A DNA stretch of 64,000 bases, taken from Closterium sp. NIES-65 (Eukaryota > Streptophyta > Zygnematophyceae > Desmidiales > Closteriaceae). Below the pieces are notes generated by a model, which saw only the letters and a program-made list of their open reading frames with translations, did not search any database and was not told where the DNA came from. A program made the translations under genes and the position numbers. Positions 1 through 12,785 of the stretch are shown in pieces (within the stretch, counting starts at the first letter, position 1; every line of letters starts with the position of its first letter). Location: positions 1-64,000 of the forward strand of contig CANXME010002553.1 of the NCBI GenBank assembly GCA_948144175.1, read 5' to 3'.

Positions 1-3000
1 CCCTGTTCTTGCTGTTTTGCACATGATAGGCCCTTGTTCTTCCAATTTTGCACATGCTAGGCCCCTATTCTTGCTACTTTGCACAAGCTAGGCCCTTAAT
101 CTTCTTATTTTGCACACACTAGTCCCCTGTTCTTGCTACTTTGCACACGCTAGGCCCTTGTTCTGCCAATTTTGCACACGCTAGGCCCTTGTTCTTGCAA
201 CTTTGCACACGCTAGGCCCTTGTTCTTCCAATTTTGCACACGCTATGCCCTTGTTCTTGCTATTTTGCACACGCTAGGCCCTTCTCCTTGAAATTTTGCA
301 CACGCTAGGCCCTTGTTCTTGAATTTTTGCACACGCTAGGACCTTCTTCTTGCAATTTTGCACACGCTAGGCCCTTGTTCTTGAAATTTTGCACACGCTA
401 GGCCCCTGTTCTTTCTACTTTGCACATGCTAGGCCCTTGATCCTCCAATTTTGCACACGCTAGGCCCTTGTTCTTCCACTTTTGCACACGCTAGGCCCTT
501 GTTCTTCCAATTTTGCACACGCTAGGCCCTTGTTCTTCCAATTTCGCACACACTAGGCCCTTGTTCTTGCAATTTTGCACACGCCAGGCCCTTGTTCTTG
601 CTATTTCGCACATGATAGGCCCTTGTTCTTCCAATTTTGCACACGCTAGGCCCATGTTCTTCCAATTTTGCACACGCTAGGCCCTTGTTCTTCCAATTTT
701 GCACACGCTAGGCCCTTGTTCTTCCAACTTTGCACACGCTAGGCCCTTGTTCTTCCAATTTTGCACACGCTATGCCCTTGTTCTTGCAGTTTTGCACACG
801 CTATGCCCTTGTTCTTGCTATGTTGCACACGCTAGGCCCTTGTTCTTGAAATTTTGCACACGCTAGGCCCTTGTTCTTGAAATCTTGAACACGCTAGGCC
901 CTTGTTCTTCCAATTTCGCACACGCTAGGCCCTTGTTCTTCCAATTTCGCACACGCTAGGCCCTTGTTCTTGCAATTTTGCACACGCTAGGCCCTTGTTC
1001 TTGCTATTTTGCACACGCTAGGCCCTTGTTCTTCCAATTTTGCACACGCTAGGCCCTTGTTCTTGCTTTTTTGCACACGCTAGGCACTTGTTCTTGAAAT
1101 TGTGCACATGCTAGGCCCTTGTTCTTGCAATTTTGCACACGCTAGGCCCTTGTTCTTGCAATTTTGCATACACTATGCCCTTGTTCTTGCTATTTTGCAC
1201 ACACTAGGCCCTTGTCCTTAACATTTTGCACACGCTAGGCCCTTGTTCTTGAAGTTTTGCACATGCTAGGCCCTTGTTCTTGTAATTTTGCACACGCTAG
1301 GCCCCTGTTCTTGCTACTTTGCACACGCTAGGCCCTTGTTCTTCCAATTTTGCACACGCTAGGCCCTTGTTCTTGCAATTTTGCACACGCTATGCCCTTG
1401 TTTTTGCTACTTTGCACATGCTAGGCCCTTCTCCTTGAACTTTTGCACACGCTAGGCCCTTGTTCTTGAATTTTTGCACAGGCTAGGACCTTGTTCTTGC
1501 AATTTTGCATACGCTAGGCCCCTGATCTTGCTACTTTGCAAACGCTAGGCCCTTGTTCTTCCAATTTTGCACGTGCTAGGCCCTTGTTCTTCCAATTTTG
1601 TACACGCTAGGCTCTTGTTCTTCCAATTTTGCACACGCTAGGCTCTTGTTCTTCCAATTTTGCACACGCTAGGCCCTTGTTCTTCCAGTTTCGCACACGC
1701 TAGGCCCTTGTTCTTGCAATTTTGCACACGCTAGGCCCTTGTTCTTGCTATTTTGCACACGCTAGGCCCTTGTTCTTCCAATTTTGCACACGCTAGGCCC
1801 TTGTTCTTGCTATTTTGCACACGCTAGCCCCTTGTTCTTGAAATTCTGCACATGCTAGGCCCTTGTTCTTGCAATTTTGCACACGCTAGGCCCTTGTTCT
1901 TGCAATTTTGCACATGCTATGCCCTTGTTCTTGCTATTTTGCACACGCTAGGATCTTGTCCTTGAAGTTTTGCACACGCTAGGCCCTTGTTCTTGAAATG
2001 TTGCACACGCTAGGCCCTTGTTCTTGAAATTTTGCACACCCTAGGCCCCTGTTCTTGCTACTTTGCACACGCTAGGCCCTTGTTCTTCCAATTTTGCACA
2101 CGCTAGGTCCTTGTTCTTGCAATTTTGCACACGCTATGCCCTCTTTCTTGCTATTTTGCACACGCTAGGCCCTTGTTCTTGAATGTTTGCACATGCTAGG
2201 ACCTTGTTCTTGCAATTTTGCACACACTAGGCCCTTGTTCTTGAAATTTTGCACACGCTAGGCCCCTGTTCTTTCTACTTTGCACATGCTAGGCCCTTGT
2301 TCCTCCAATTTTGCACACGCTAGGCCCTTTTTCTTCCAATTTTGCACACGCTAGGCCCAATTTTGCACACGCTAGGCCCTTGTTCTTCCAATTTCACACA
2401 CGCTAGGCCCTTGTTCTTGCAATTTTGCACACGCTAGGCCCTTGTTCTTGCTATTTCGCACACAACAGGCCCTTGTTCTTGCAATTTTGCACACGCTAGG
2501 CCCTTGTTCTTGCAATTTTGCACATGCTAGGCCCTTCTCCTTGAAATTTTGCAAACGCTAGGCCCTTGTTCTTGAAATGTTGCACACGCTAGGACGTTGT
2601 TCTTGCAATTTTGCACACGCCAGGCCCTTGTTCTTCCAACTTTGCACATGCTAGGCCCATGTTCTTCCAATTTTGCACACGCTAGGCCCTTGTTCTTCCA
2701 ATTTTGCACATGCTAGGGCTTTGTTCTTCCAATTTCGCACACGCTAGGCCCTTGTTCTTGCAATTTTGCACACGATAGGCCCTTGTTCTTGCTATTTCGC
2801 ACACGCTAGGCCCTTGTTCTTCCAATTTTGCTCACGCTAGGCCCTTGTTCTTCCAATTTTGCACACGCTAGGCCCTTGTACTTCCAATTTTGCACACGCT
2901 AGGCCCTTTTTCTTCCAATTTCGCACACGCTAGGCCCTTGTTCTTGCAATTTTGCACACCCTTGGCCCTTTTTCTTGCTATTTCGCACACAATAGGCCCT

Positions 3001-4804
3001 TGTTCTTCCAATTTTGCACACGCTAGGCCCTTGTTCTTCCAATTTTGCACACGCTAGGCCCTTGTTCTTCCAATTTTGCACATGCTAGGCTCTTGTTCTT
3101 CCAATTTCGCACACGCTATGCCCTTGTTCTTGCAATTTTGCACAGGCTATGCCCTTGTTCTTGCTATGTTGCACATGCTAGGCCCTTTTTCTTGCTACTT
3201 CGCACACGCTAGGCCCTTGTTCTTGAAATTTTGCACACGCTAGGCCCCTGTTCTTGCTAATTTGCACACGCTAGGCCCTTGTTCTTCCAATTTTGCACAT
3301 GCTAGGCCCTTGTTCTTCCAATTTTGCACACGCTAGGCCCTTGTTATTCCAATCTTGCATACGCTAGGCCCTTGTTCTTCCAATGTTGCACACGCTAGGC
3401 CCTTGTTCTTCCAATTTTGCACACGCTAGGCCCTTGTTCTTGCAATTTTGCACACATTAGGCCCTTTTTCTTGCTATTTCGCACACGCTAGGCCCTTTTT
3501 CTTCCAATTTTGCACACGCTAGGCCCTTGTTTTTGCAATTTTGCACACGCTATGCCCTTGTTCTTGCTAATTTGCACACGCTAGGTCCTTTTCCTTGAAA
3601 TTTTGCACACCCTAGGCCCTTGTTGTTGAAATGTTGCACACGCTAGGGCCTTGTTTTTGCAATTTTGCATATGCTAGGCCCTTGTTCTTGAAAGTTTGCA
3701 CACGATAGGCCCCTGTTCTTGCTACTTTGCACATGCTAGGCCCTTGTTCTTGCAATTTTGAACACGCTAGGCCCTTGTTCTTCCAATTTTGCACACGCTA
3801 TGCCCTTGTTCTTCCAAGTTTGCACACGCTAGGCCCTTGTTCTTCCAATTTTGCACACCCAAGGCCCTTGTTCTTCCAATTTTGCACACGCTAGGCCCTT
3901 GTTCTTCCAATTTTGCACACGCTAGGCCCTTGTTCTTGCTATTTTGCACACGCTGGGCCCTTGTTCTTTTAATTTTGCACACGCTATGCCCTTGTTCTTG
4001 CTATTTTGCACACGCTGGGCCCTTCTCCTTGAATTTTTTCACACGCTAGGCCCTTGTTCTTGATTTTTTGCACAGGCTAGGACCTTGTTCTTGCAATTTT
4101 GCACACGCTAGGCCCTTGTTCTTGAAATTTTGCACACGCTAGGCCCCTGTTCTTGCTACTTTGCACACGCAAGCCCCTTGTTCTTCCAATTTTGCACGCG
4201 CTAGGCCCTTGTTCTTCCAATTTTGTACACGCTAGGCTCTTGTTCTTCCAAATTTGCACACTCTAGGCCCTTGTTTTTCCAATTTTGCACACGCTAGGCC
4301 CTTGTTCTTCCAATTTCGCACACGCTAGGCCCTTGTTCTTGCAATTTTGCACACGCTAGGCCCTTGTTCTTGCTATTTTGCACATGCTAGGCCCTTGTTT
4401 TTCCAATTTTACACACGCTAGGCCCTTGTTCTTGCTTTTTTGCACACGCTAGGCCCTTGTTCTTGAAATTTTGCACATGCTAGGCCCTTGTTCTTGCAAT
4501 TTTGCACACGCTAGGCCCTTGTTCTTGCAATTTTGCACATGCTATGCCCTTGTTCTTGCTATTTTGCACACGCTAGGATCTTGTCCTTGAAATTTTGCAC
4601 ACGCAAGGCCCTTGTTCTTGAAATTTTGCACACGCTAGGCCCTTGCTCTTGAAATTTTGCACACGCTAGGCCCCTGTTCTTGCTACTTTGCACACCCTAG
4701 GCCCTTGTTCTTCCAATTTTGCACAAGCTAGGTCCTTGTTCTTGCAATTTTGCACACGCTATGCCCTTGTTCTTGCTATTTTGCACACGCTAGGCCCTTG
4801 TTCT

Positions 4805-5740
4805 TGAATTTTTGCATACGCTAGGACCTTGTTCTTGCAATTTTGCACACGCTAGGCCCCTGTTCTTCTTTGAACATGCTAGGCCCTTGTTCCTCCAATT
4901 TTGCACATGCTAGGCCCTTTTTCTTCCAAATTTGCACAAGCTAGGCCCTTGTTCTTGCAATGTTGCACACGCTATGCCCTTGTTTTTGCTATTTTGCACA
5001 CGCTAGGCCCTTCTCCTTGAAAATTTGCACACGCTAGGCCCTTGTTCTTGAAATTTTGCACACGCTAGGACGTTGTTCTTGCAATTTTGCACACGCTAGG
5101 CTCTTGTTCTTCCAATTTTGCACACGTTAGGCCCATGTTCTTCCAATTTTGCACACGCTAGGCCCTTGTTCTTCCAATTTTGCACATGCTAGGCCCTTGT
5201 TCTTCCAATTTCGCACACGCTAGGCCCTTGTTCTTGCAATTTTGCACACGCTAGACCCTTGTTCTTGCTATTTCGCACACGCTAGGCCCTTGTTCTTCCA
5301 ATTTTGCATACGCTAGGACCTTGTTCTTGCAATTTTGCACACGCTAGGCCCCTGTTCTTCTTTGAACATGCTAGGCCCTTGTTCCTCCAATTTTGCACAT
5401 GCTAGGCCCTTTTTCTTCCAATTTTGCACAAGCTAGGCCCTTGTTCTTGCAATGTTGCACACGCTATGCCCTTGTTCTTGCTATTTTGCACACGCTAGGC
5501 CCTTCTCCTTGAAAATTTGCACACGCTAGGCCCTTGTTCTTGAAATTTTGCACACGCTAGGACGTTGTTCTTGCAATTTTGCACACGCTAGGCTCTTGTT
5601 CTTCCAATTTTGCACACGTTAGGCCCATGTTCTTCCATTTTTGCACACGCTAGGCCCTTGTTCTTCCAATTTTGCACACGCTAGGCCCCTGTTCTTCCAA
5701 TTTCGCACACGCTAGGCCCTTGTTCTTCCAATTTTGCACA
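4805..5740 (+). repeat. Tandem duplication of a 16-monomer block (492 bp)
   Basis: Two adjacent copies, about 4805-5296 and 5297-5740, share a private 4-base deletion. The shortened monomer TGTTCTTCTTTGAACATGC starts at 4861 and again at 5353, exactly 492 bp apart (16 x 31 minus 4). Other shared private variants are a GCATACGCTAGGACC monomer (4813-, 5305-), an AATGTTGCACACGC monomer and a CACGTTAGGCCCATG monomer. The second copy loses register near 5740. Confidence 0.85.
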
Positions 5741-8700
5741 TGCTAGGCCCTTGTTCTTCCAATTTTGCAAACGCTAGGACCTTGTTCTTCCAATTTTGCA
5801 CACGCTAGGCCCTTGTTCTTCCAATTTTGCACACGCTAGGCCCTTGTTCTTCCAATTTCGCACACGCTAGGCCCTTGTTCTTGCAATTTTGCACACGCTA
5901 GACCCTTGTTCTTGCTATTTCGCACACGCTAGGCCCTTGTTCTTCCAATTTTGCACACACTAGGCCCTTGTTCTTCCAATTTTGCACACGCTAGGCCCTT
6001 GGTCTTCCAACTTTGCACATGCTAAGCCCTTGTTTTTCCAATTTTGCACACGCTAGGCCCTTGTTCTTCCAATTTCACACACGCTATGCCCTTGTTCTTG
6101 CAATTTTGCACACGCTATGCCCTTGTTCTTGCTATGTTGCACATGCTAGGCCCTTGTTCTTTCAATATTGCACACGCTAGGCCCTTGTCCTTGAAATTTT
6201 GCACACGCTAGGCCCTTGTTCTTGAAATTTTGCACACGCTAGGCCCCTGTTCTTGCTACTTTGCACACGCTAGGCCCTTGTTCTTCCAATTGAGCACACG
6301 CTAGGCCCTTGTTCTTTCAATCTTGCACACGCTATGCCCTTGTTGTTGCTATTTTGCACACGCTAGGCCCTTCTCCTTGAAATTTTGCACACGCTAGGCC
6401 CTTGTTCTTGAAATTTTGCACACGCTAGGACCTTGTTCTTGCATTTTTGCACACGCTATGCCCTTGCTCTTGAAATTTTGCACACGCTAGGCCCCTGTTC
6501 TTGCTACTTTTCACACGCTAGGCCCTTGTTCTTCCAATTTTGCACATGCTAGGCCCTTGTTCTTCCAATTTTGCACACGCTAGGCCCTTGTTCTTCCAAT
6601 TTTGCACATGCTAGGCCCTTGTTCTTCCAATGTTGCACACGCTAGGCCCTTGTTCTTCCAATTTCGCACACGCTAGACCCTTGTTCTTGCAATTTTGCAC
6701 ACACTAGGCAGTTTTTCTTGCTATTTCGCACACGCTAGGCCCTTTTTCTTCCAATGTTGCACACGCTAGGCCCTTGTTCTGCCAATTGTGCACATGCTAG
6801 GCCCTTGTTCTTCCAAATTTGCACACATTAGACCCTTGTTCTTTCAATTTTGCACACACTAGGCCCTTGTTCTTGCTACTTTGCACATGCTAGGCCCTTG
6901 TTCTTGCAATTTTGCACACGCTATGCCCTTGTTCTTCCAATTTTGCACACGCTAGGCCCTTGTTATTGCAATTTTGCACACGCTAGGCCCATGTTCTTCC
7001 AATTTTGCACACGCTAGGCCCTTGTTCTTGCAATTTTGCATACGCTATGCCCTTGTTCTTCAAATTTTGCACACGCTAGGCCCTTGTTCTTGCAATTATG
7101 CACACGCTAGGCCCCTGTTCTTGCTACTTTGCACACGCTAGGCCCTTATTCTTCCGATTTTGCACACTCTAGGCACTTGTTCTTGCAATTTTGCACACGA
7201 TAGGCCCTTGTTCTTCCAATTTTGCACATGCTAGGCCCTTGTTCTTGCAATTTTGCACACGCTAGGCCCCTGTTCTTGCTACTTTGCACAAGCTAGGCCC
7301 TTGTTCTTGCTACTTTGCACACATTAGGCCCTTGTTCTTCCAATTTTGCACACGCTAGGCCCTTGTTCTTGCAACTTTGCACAAGCAAGGCACTTGTTCT
7401 TCCAATTTTGCACACATTAGGCCCTTGTTCTTCCAATTTTGCACACGCTAGGCCCTTGTTCTTGAAATTTTGCACATGCTAGGCCCTTGTTCTTGCAATT
7501 TTGCAAATGCTAGGCCCTTGTTCTTGCAATTTTGCACATGCTATGCCTATGTTCTTCCAATTTTGCACACGCTAGGCCCTTGTTCTTGCAATTTTGCACA
7601 CGCTAGGCCCTTGTTCTTCCAATTTCGCACACGCTAGGCCTTTGTTCTTGCAATTCTGCACACGCTAGGCCCCTGTTCTTGCTACTTTGCACAAGCTAGG
7701 CCCTTGTTCTTCCGATTTTGCACACGCTAGGCCCTTGTTCTTGCAATTTTGCACACGCTAGGCCCTTGTTCTTCCAATTTTGCACACGCTAGGCCCTTGT
7801 TCTTCTTATTTCGCACACGCTAGGCCCTTGTTCTTGCAATTTTGCACACACTAGGCACTTTTTCTTGCTATTTCGCACACGCTAAGCCCTTTTTCTTCCA
7901 ATGTTGCACACGCTAGGCCCTTCTTCTGCCAATTGTGCACATGCTAGGCCCTTGTTCTTGCAATTTTGCACACGCTAGGCCCTTGTTCTTGCAATTTTGC
8001 ACATGCTATGCCCTTGTTCTTGCTTTTTTGCACACGCTAGGATCTTGTCCTTGAAATTTTGCACACGCTAGGCCCTTGTTCTTGAAATTTTGCACACGTT
8101 AGGCCCCTGTTCTTGCTACTTTGCACACGCTAGGCCCTTGTTCTTCCAATTTTGCACACGCTAGGTCCTTGTTCTTGCAATTTTGCACACGCTATGCCCT
8201 TGTTCTTGCTATTTTGCACACGCTAGGCCCTTGTTCTTGAATTTTTGCACACGCTAGGACCTTGTTCTTGCAATTTTGCACACGCTAGGCCCCTGTTCTT
8301 TATACTTTGCACATGCTAGGCCCTTGTTTCTCCAATTTTGCACACGCTAGGCCCATGTTCTTCCAATTTTGCACACGCTAGGCCCTTGTTTCTCCAATTT
8401 TGCACACGCTAGGCCCTTTTTCTTCCAATTTTGCACACGCTAGGCCCCTATTCTTGCTACTTTGCACACGATACGCCCTTGTTCTTCCAATTTTGCACAC
8501 TCTAGGCCCCTGTTCTTGCTACTTTGCACAAGCTAGGCCCTTTATGTTCTAATTTTGCACACGCTAGTCCCCTGTTCTTGCTACTTTGCACACGCTAGGC
8601 CCTTGTTCTGCCAATTTTGCACACGCTAGGCCCTTGTTCTTGCAACTTTGCACACGCTAGGCACTTGTTCTTCCAAATTTGCACACATTGCGCCCTTGTT

Positions 8701-11700
8701 ATTCCAATTTTGCACACGCTAGGCCCTTGTTCTTGAAATTTTGCACATGCTAGGCCCTTGTTCTTGCAATTTTGCAAATGCTAGGCCCTTGTTCTTGCAA
8801 TTTTGCCCACGCTATGCCCTTGTTCTTCCAATTTTGCACACGCTAGGCCCTTGTTCTTGCAATTTTGCACACGCTAGGCCCATGTTCTTCCAATTTCGCA
8901 CACGCTAGGCCCTTGTTCTTGCAATTTTGCATACGCTATGCCCTTGTTCTTCCAAATTTGCACACGCTAGGCCCTTGTTCTTGCAATTTTGCACACTCTA
9001 GGCCCTGTTCTTGCTACTTTGCACACGCTAGGCCCTTGTTCTTCCGATTTTGCACACTCTAGGCACTTGTCCTTGCAATTTTGCACACGATAGGCCCTTG
9101 TTCTTCCAATTTTGTACATGCTAGGCTCTTGTTCTTGCAATTTTGCACACGCTAGGCCCCTGTTCTTGCTACTTTGCACAAGCTAGGCCCTTAATCTTCT
9201 AATTTTGCACACGCTAGTCCCCTGTTCTTGCAACTTTGCACACGCTAGGCCGTTGTTCTTCCAATTTTGCACACGCTAGGCCCTTGTTCTTGCAACTTTG
9301 CACACGCTAGGCACTTGTTCTTCCAATTTTGCACACATTAGGCCCTTGTTCTTCCAATTTTGCACACGCTAGGCCCTTGTTCTTGAAATTTTGCACATGC
9401 TAGGCCCTTGTTCTTGCAATTTTGCAAATGCTAGGCCCTTGTTCTTGCAATTTTGCACATGGTATGCATTTGTTCTTCCAATTTTGCACATGCTAGGCCC
9501 TTGTTCTTGCAATTTTGCACACGCTAGGCCCTTGTTCTTCCAATTTCGCACACGCTAGGCCTTTGTTCTTGCAATTCTGCACATGCTAGGCCCCTGTTCT
9601 TACTACTTTGCACACGCTAGGCCCTTGTTCTTCCGATTTTGCACACGCTAGGCCCTTGTTCTTGCAATTTTGCACACGCTAGGCCTTTGTTCTTCCAATT
9701 TTGCACACGCTAGGCCCTTTTCTTCCAATTTAGCTCACGCTAGGCCCTTGTTCTTGCAATTTTGCACACGCTAGGCCCTTGTTCTTCCAATTAACACACA
9801 TTAGGCCCTTGTTCTTCCAATTTTGCACACGCTAGGCCCTTGTTATTGAAATTTTGCATACGCTAGGCCCCTGTTCTTGCTACTTTGCACAAGCTAGGCC
9901 CTTTATCTTCTAATTTTGCACACGCTAGTCCCCTGTTCTTGCTACTTTGCACACGCTAGGCCCTTGTTCTTGCAACTTTGCACACGCTAGGCCCTTGTTC
10001 TTGAAGTTTTGCACAAGCTAGGCCCTTGTTCTTGCTACTTTGCACACGCTAGGCCCCTGTTCTTCAAATTTTGCACACGCGAGGCCCCTGTTCTTGCTAC
10101 TTTGCACACGCTAGGCCCTTGTTCTTCCAATTTTGCTCACGCTAGGCCCTTGTTCTTGCAATTTTGCACACGCTAGGCCCTTGTTCTTCCAATTTTGCAC
10201 ACATTAGGCCCTTGTTCTTACAATTTTGCACACGCTAGGCCCTTGTTCTTGAAATTTTAAATACGCTAGGCCCCTGTTCTTGCTACTTTGCACAAGCGAG
10301 GCCCTTAATCTTCTAATTTTGCACACGATAGTCCCCTGTTCTTGCTACTTTGCACACGCTAGGCCCGTCTCCTTGAAATGTTGCATACGCTAGGCCCTTG
10401 TTCTTGAAATTTTGCAAACGCTAGGCCCCTGTTCTTGCTACTTTGCACACGCTAGGCCCTTGTTCTTCCAATTTTGCACACGCTAGGCCCTTGTTCTTGC
10501 AATTTTGCACACGCTAGGCCCCTGTTCTTGCTACTTTGCACACGCTAGGCCCTTGTTCTTCCGATTTTGCACACGCTAGGCCCTTGTTCTTGCACTTTTG
10601 CACACGATAGGCCCTTGTTCTTCCAATTTTGCACATGCTAGGCCCTTGTTCTTGCAATTTTGCACACTCTAGGCCCTTGTTCTTCCAATTTTGCACACAT
10701 TAGGCCCTTGTTCTTCCAATTTTGCACACGCTAGGCCCTTTTTCTTCCAATGTTGCACCCGCTAGGCCCCTGTCCTTGCTACTTTGCACACGCTAGGCCC
10801 TTGTTCTTCCAATTTTGCAGACGCCAGACCCTTGTTCTTCCAATTTTGCACACGCTAGGCCCTTGCTCTTCCAATTTTGCACACATTAGGCCCTTGTTCT
10901 TCCAATTTTGCACATGCTAGGCCCTTGTTCTTGAAATGTTGCACACGCTAGGCCCCTGTTCTTGCTACTTTGCACACGTTAGGCCCTTGTTCTTCCAATT
11001 TTGCACACATTTGGCCCTTGTTCTTCCAATTTTGCACACATTTGGCCCTTGTTCTTGCAATTTTGCACACGCTAGGCCCTCGTTCTTCCAATTTTGCACA
11101 CATTTGGCCCTTGTTCTTCCAATTTTGCACACGCTAGGCCCATGTTCTTGAAATTTTGCATACGCTACGCCCCTGTTCTTGCTACTTTGCACAAGCTAGG
11201 CCCTTGTTTTTCCAATTTTGCACATGCTAGGCCCTTGTTCTTGCAACTTTGCACACACTAGGCCCTTGTTCCTCCAATTTTACACACATTAGGCCCTTGT
11301 TCTTCCAATTTTGCACACGCTAGGCCCTTGTTCTTGCAATTTTGCACATGCTAGGCCCTTGTTCTTGCAATTTTGCACACGCTAGGCCCTTGTTCTTGCT
11401 ATTTTGCACACGCTAGGCCCTTGTTCTTCCAATTTTGCACACGCTAGGCCCTTGTTCTTGCTTTTTTGCACAAGCTAGGCCCTTGTTCTTGAAATGTTGC
11501 ACATGCTAGGCCCTTGTTCTTGCAATTTTGCACACGCTAGGCCCTTGTTCTTGCAATTTTGCATACGCTATGCCCTTGTTCTTGCTATTTTGCACACGCT
11601 AGGCCCTTGTTCTTGAAATTTTGCACACGCTAGGCCCTTGTTCTTGAAATTTTGCACACGCTAGGGCCCTATTCTTGCTACTTTGCACACGCTAGGCCCT

Positions 11701-12505
11701 TGTTCTTCCAAATTTGCACACGCTAGGCCCTTGTTCTTGCAATTTTGCACACGCTAGGCCCTTGTTCTTCCAATTTGGCACACGCTAGGCCCTTGTTCTT
11801 GCAATTTTGCACACGCTAGGCCCCTGTTCTTGCTACTTTGCACACGCTAGGCCCTTAATCTTCCAATTTTGCACACGCTACGCCCTTGTTCTTCCAATTT
11901 TGCACACGTTAGGCCCTTGTTCTTCCAATTTCGCACACGCTAAGCCCTTGTTCTTGAAATTTTGCACATGCTAGGCCCTTGTTCTTGCAATTTTGCACAT
12001 GCTAGGCCCTTGTTCTTGCATACGCTATGCCCTTGTTCTTCCAATTTTGCACACGCTAGGCCCTTGTTCTTCCAATTTTGCACACGCTAGGCCTTGGATC
12101 TTCCAATTTCGCACACACTAGGCCATTGTTCTTGCAATTTTGCCCACGCTAGGCCCCTGTTCTTGCTACTTTGCACACGCTAGGCCCTTGTTCTTGCAAT
12201 TTTTCACACGCTAGGCCCTTGTTCTTGCAATTTTCGCACACGCTAGGACCTTGTTCTTGCAATTTTGCATACTCTAGGCCCTTGTTCTTGAAATGTTGCA
12301 CACGCTAGGCCCTTGTTCTTCCAATTTTGGACATGCTAGGCCCATTTTCTTCCAATTTTGCACATGCTAGGCCCTTGTTCTTCCAATTGTGCACATGCTA
12401 GGGCTTTGTTCTTCCAATTTCGCACACGCTAGGCCCTTGTTCTTGCAATTTTGCACACGATAGGCCCTTGTTCTTGCTATTTCACACACGCTAGGCCCTT
12501 GTTCT

Positions 12506-12785
12506 TCCAATGTTGCTCACGCTAGGCCCTTGTTCTTCCAACTTTGCACACGCTAGGCCCTTGTTCTTCCAATTTTGCACACGCTAGGCCCTTGTTCTTC
12601 CAATTTCGCACACGCTAGGCCCTTGTTCTTCCAATTTTGCACACGCTAGGCCCTTGTTCTTCCAATGTTGCTCACGCTAGGCCCTTGTTCTTCCAACTTT
12701 GCACACGCTAGGCCCTTGTTCTTCCAATTTTGCACACGCTAGGCCCTTGTTCTTCCAATTTCGCACACGCTAGGCCCTTGTTCTT
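12506..12785 (+). repeat. Tandem duplication of a 5-monomer block (155 bp)
   Basis: The unusual monomer TGTTGCTCACGC occurs at 12511 and 12666, exactly 155 bp (5 x 31) apart. Each copy is followed by the same order of CCAACTTTGC, CCAATTTTGC and CCAATTTCGC monomers. This is a small local amplification near the right edge of the monomeric domain. Confidence 0.8.
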
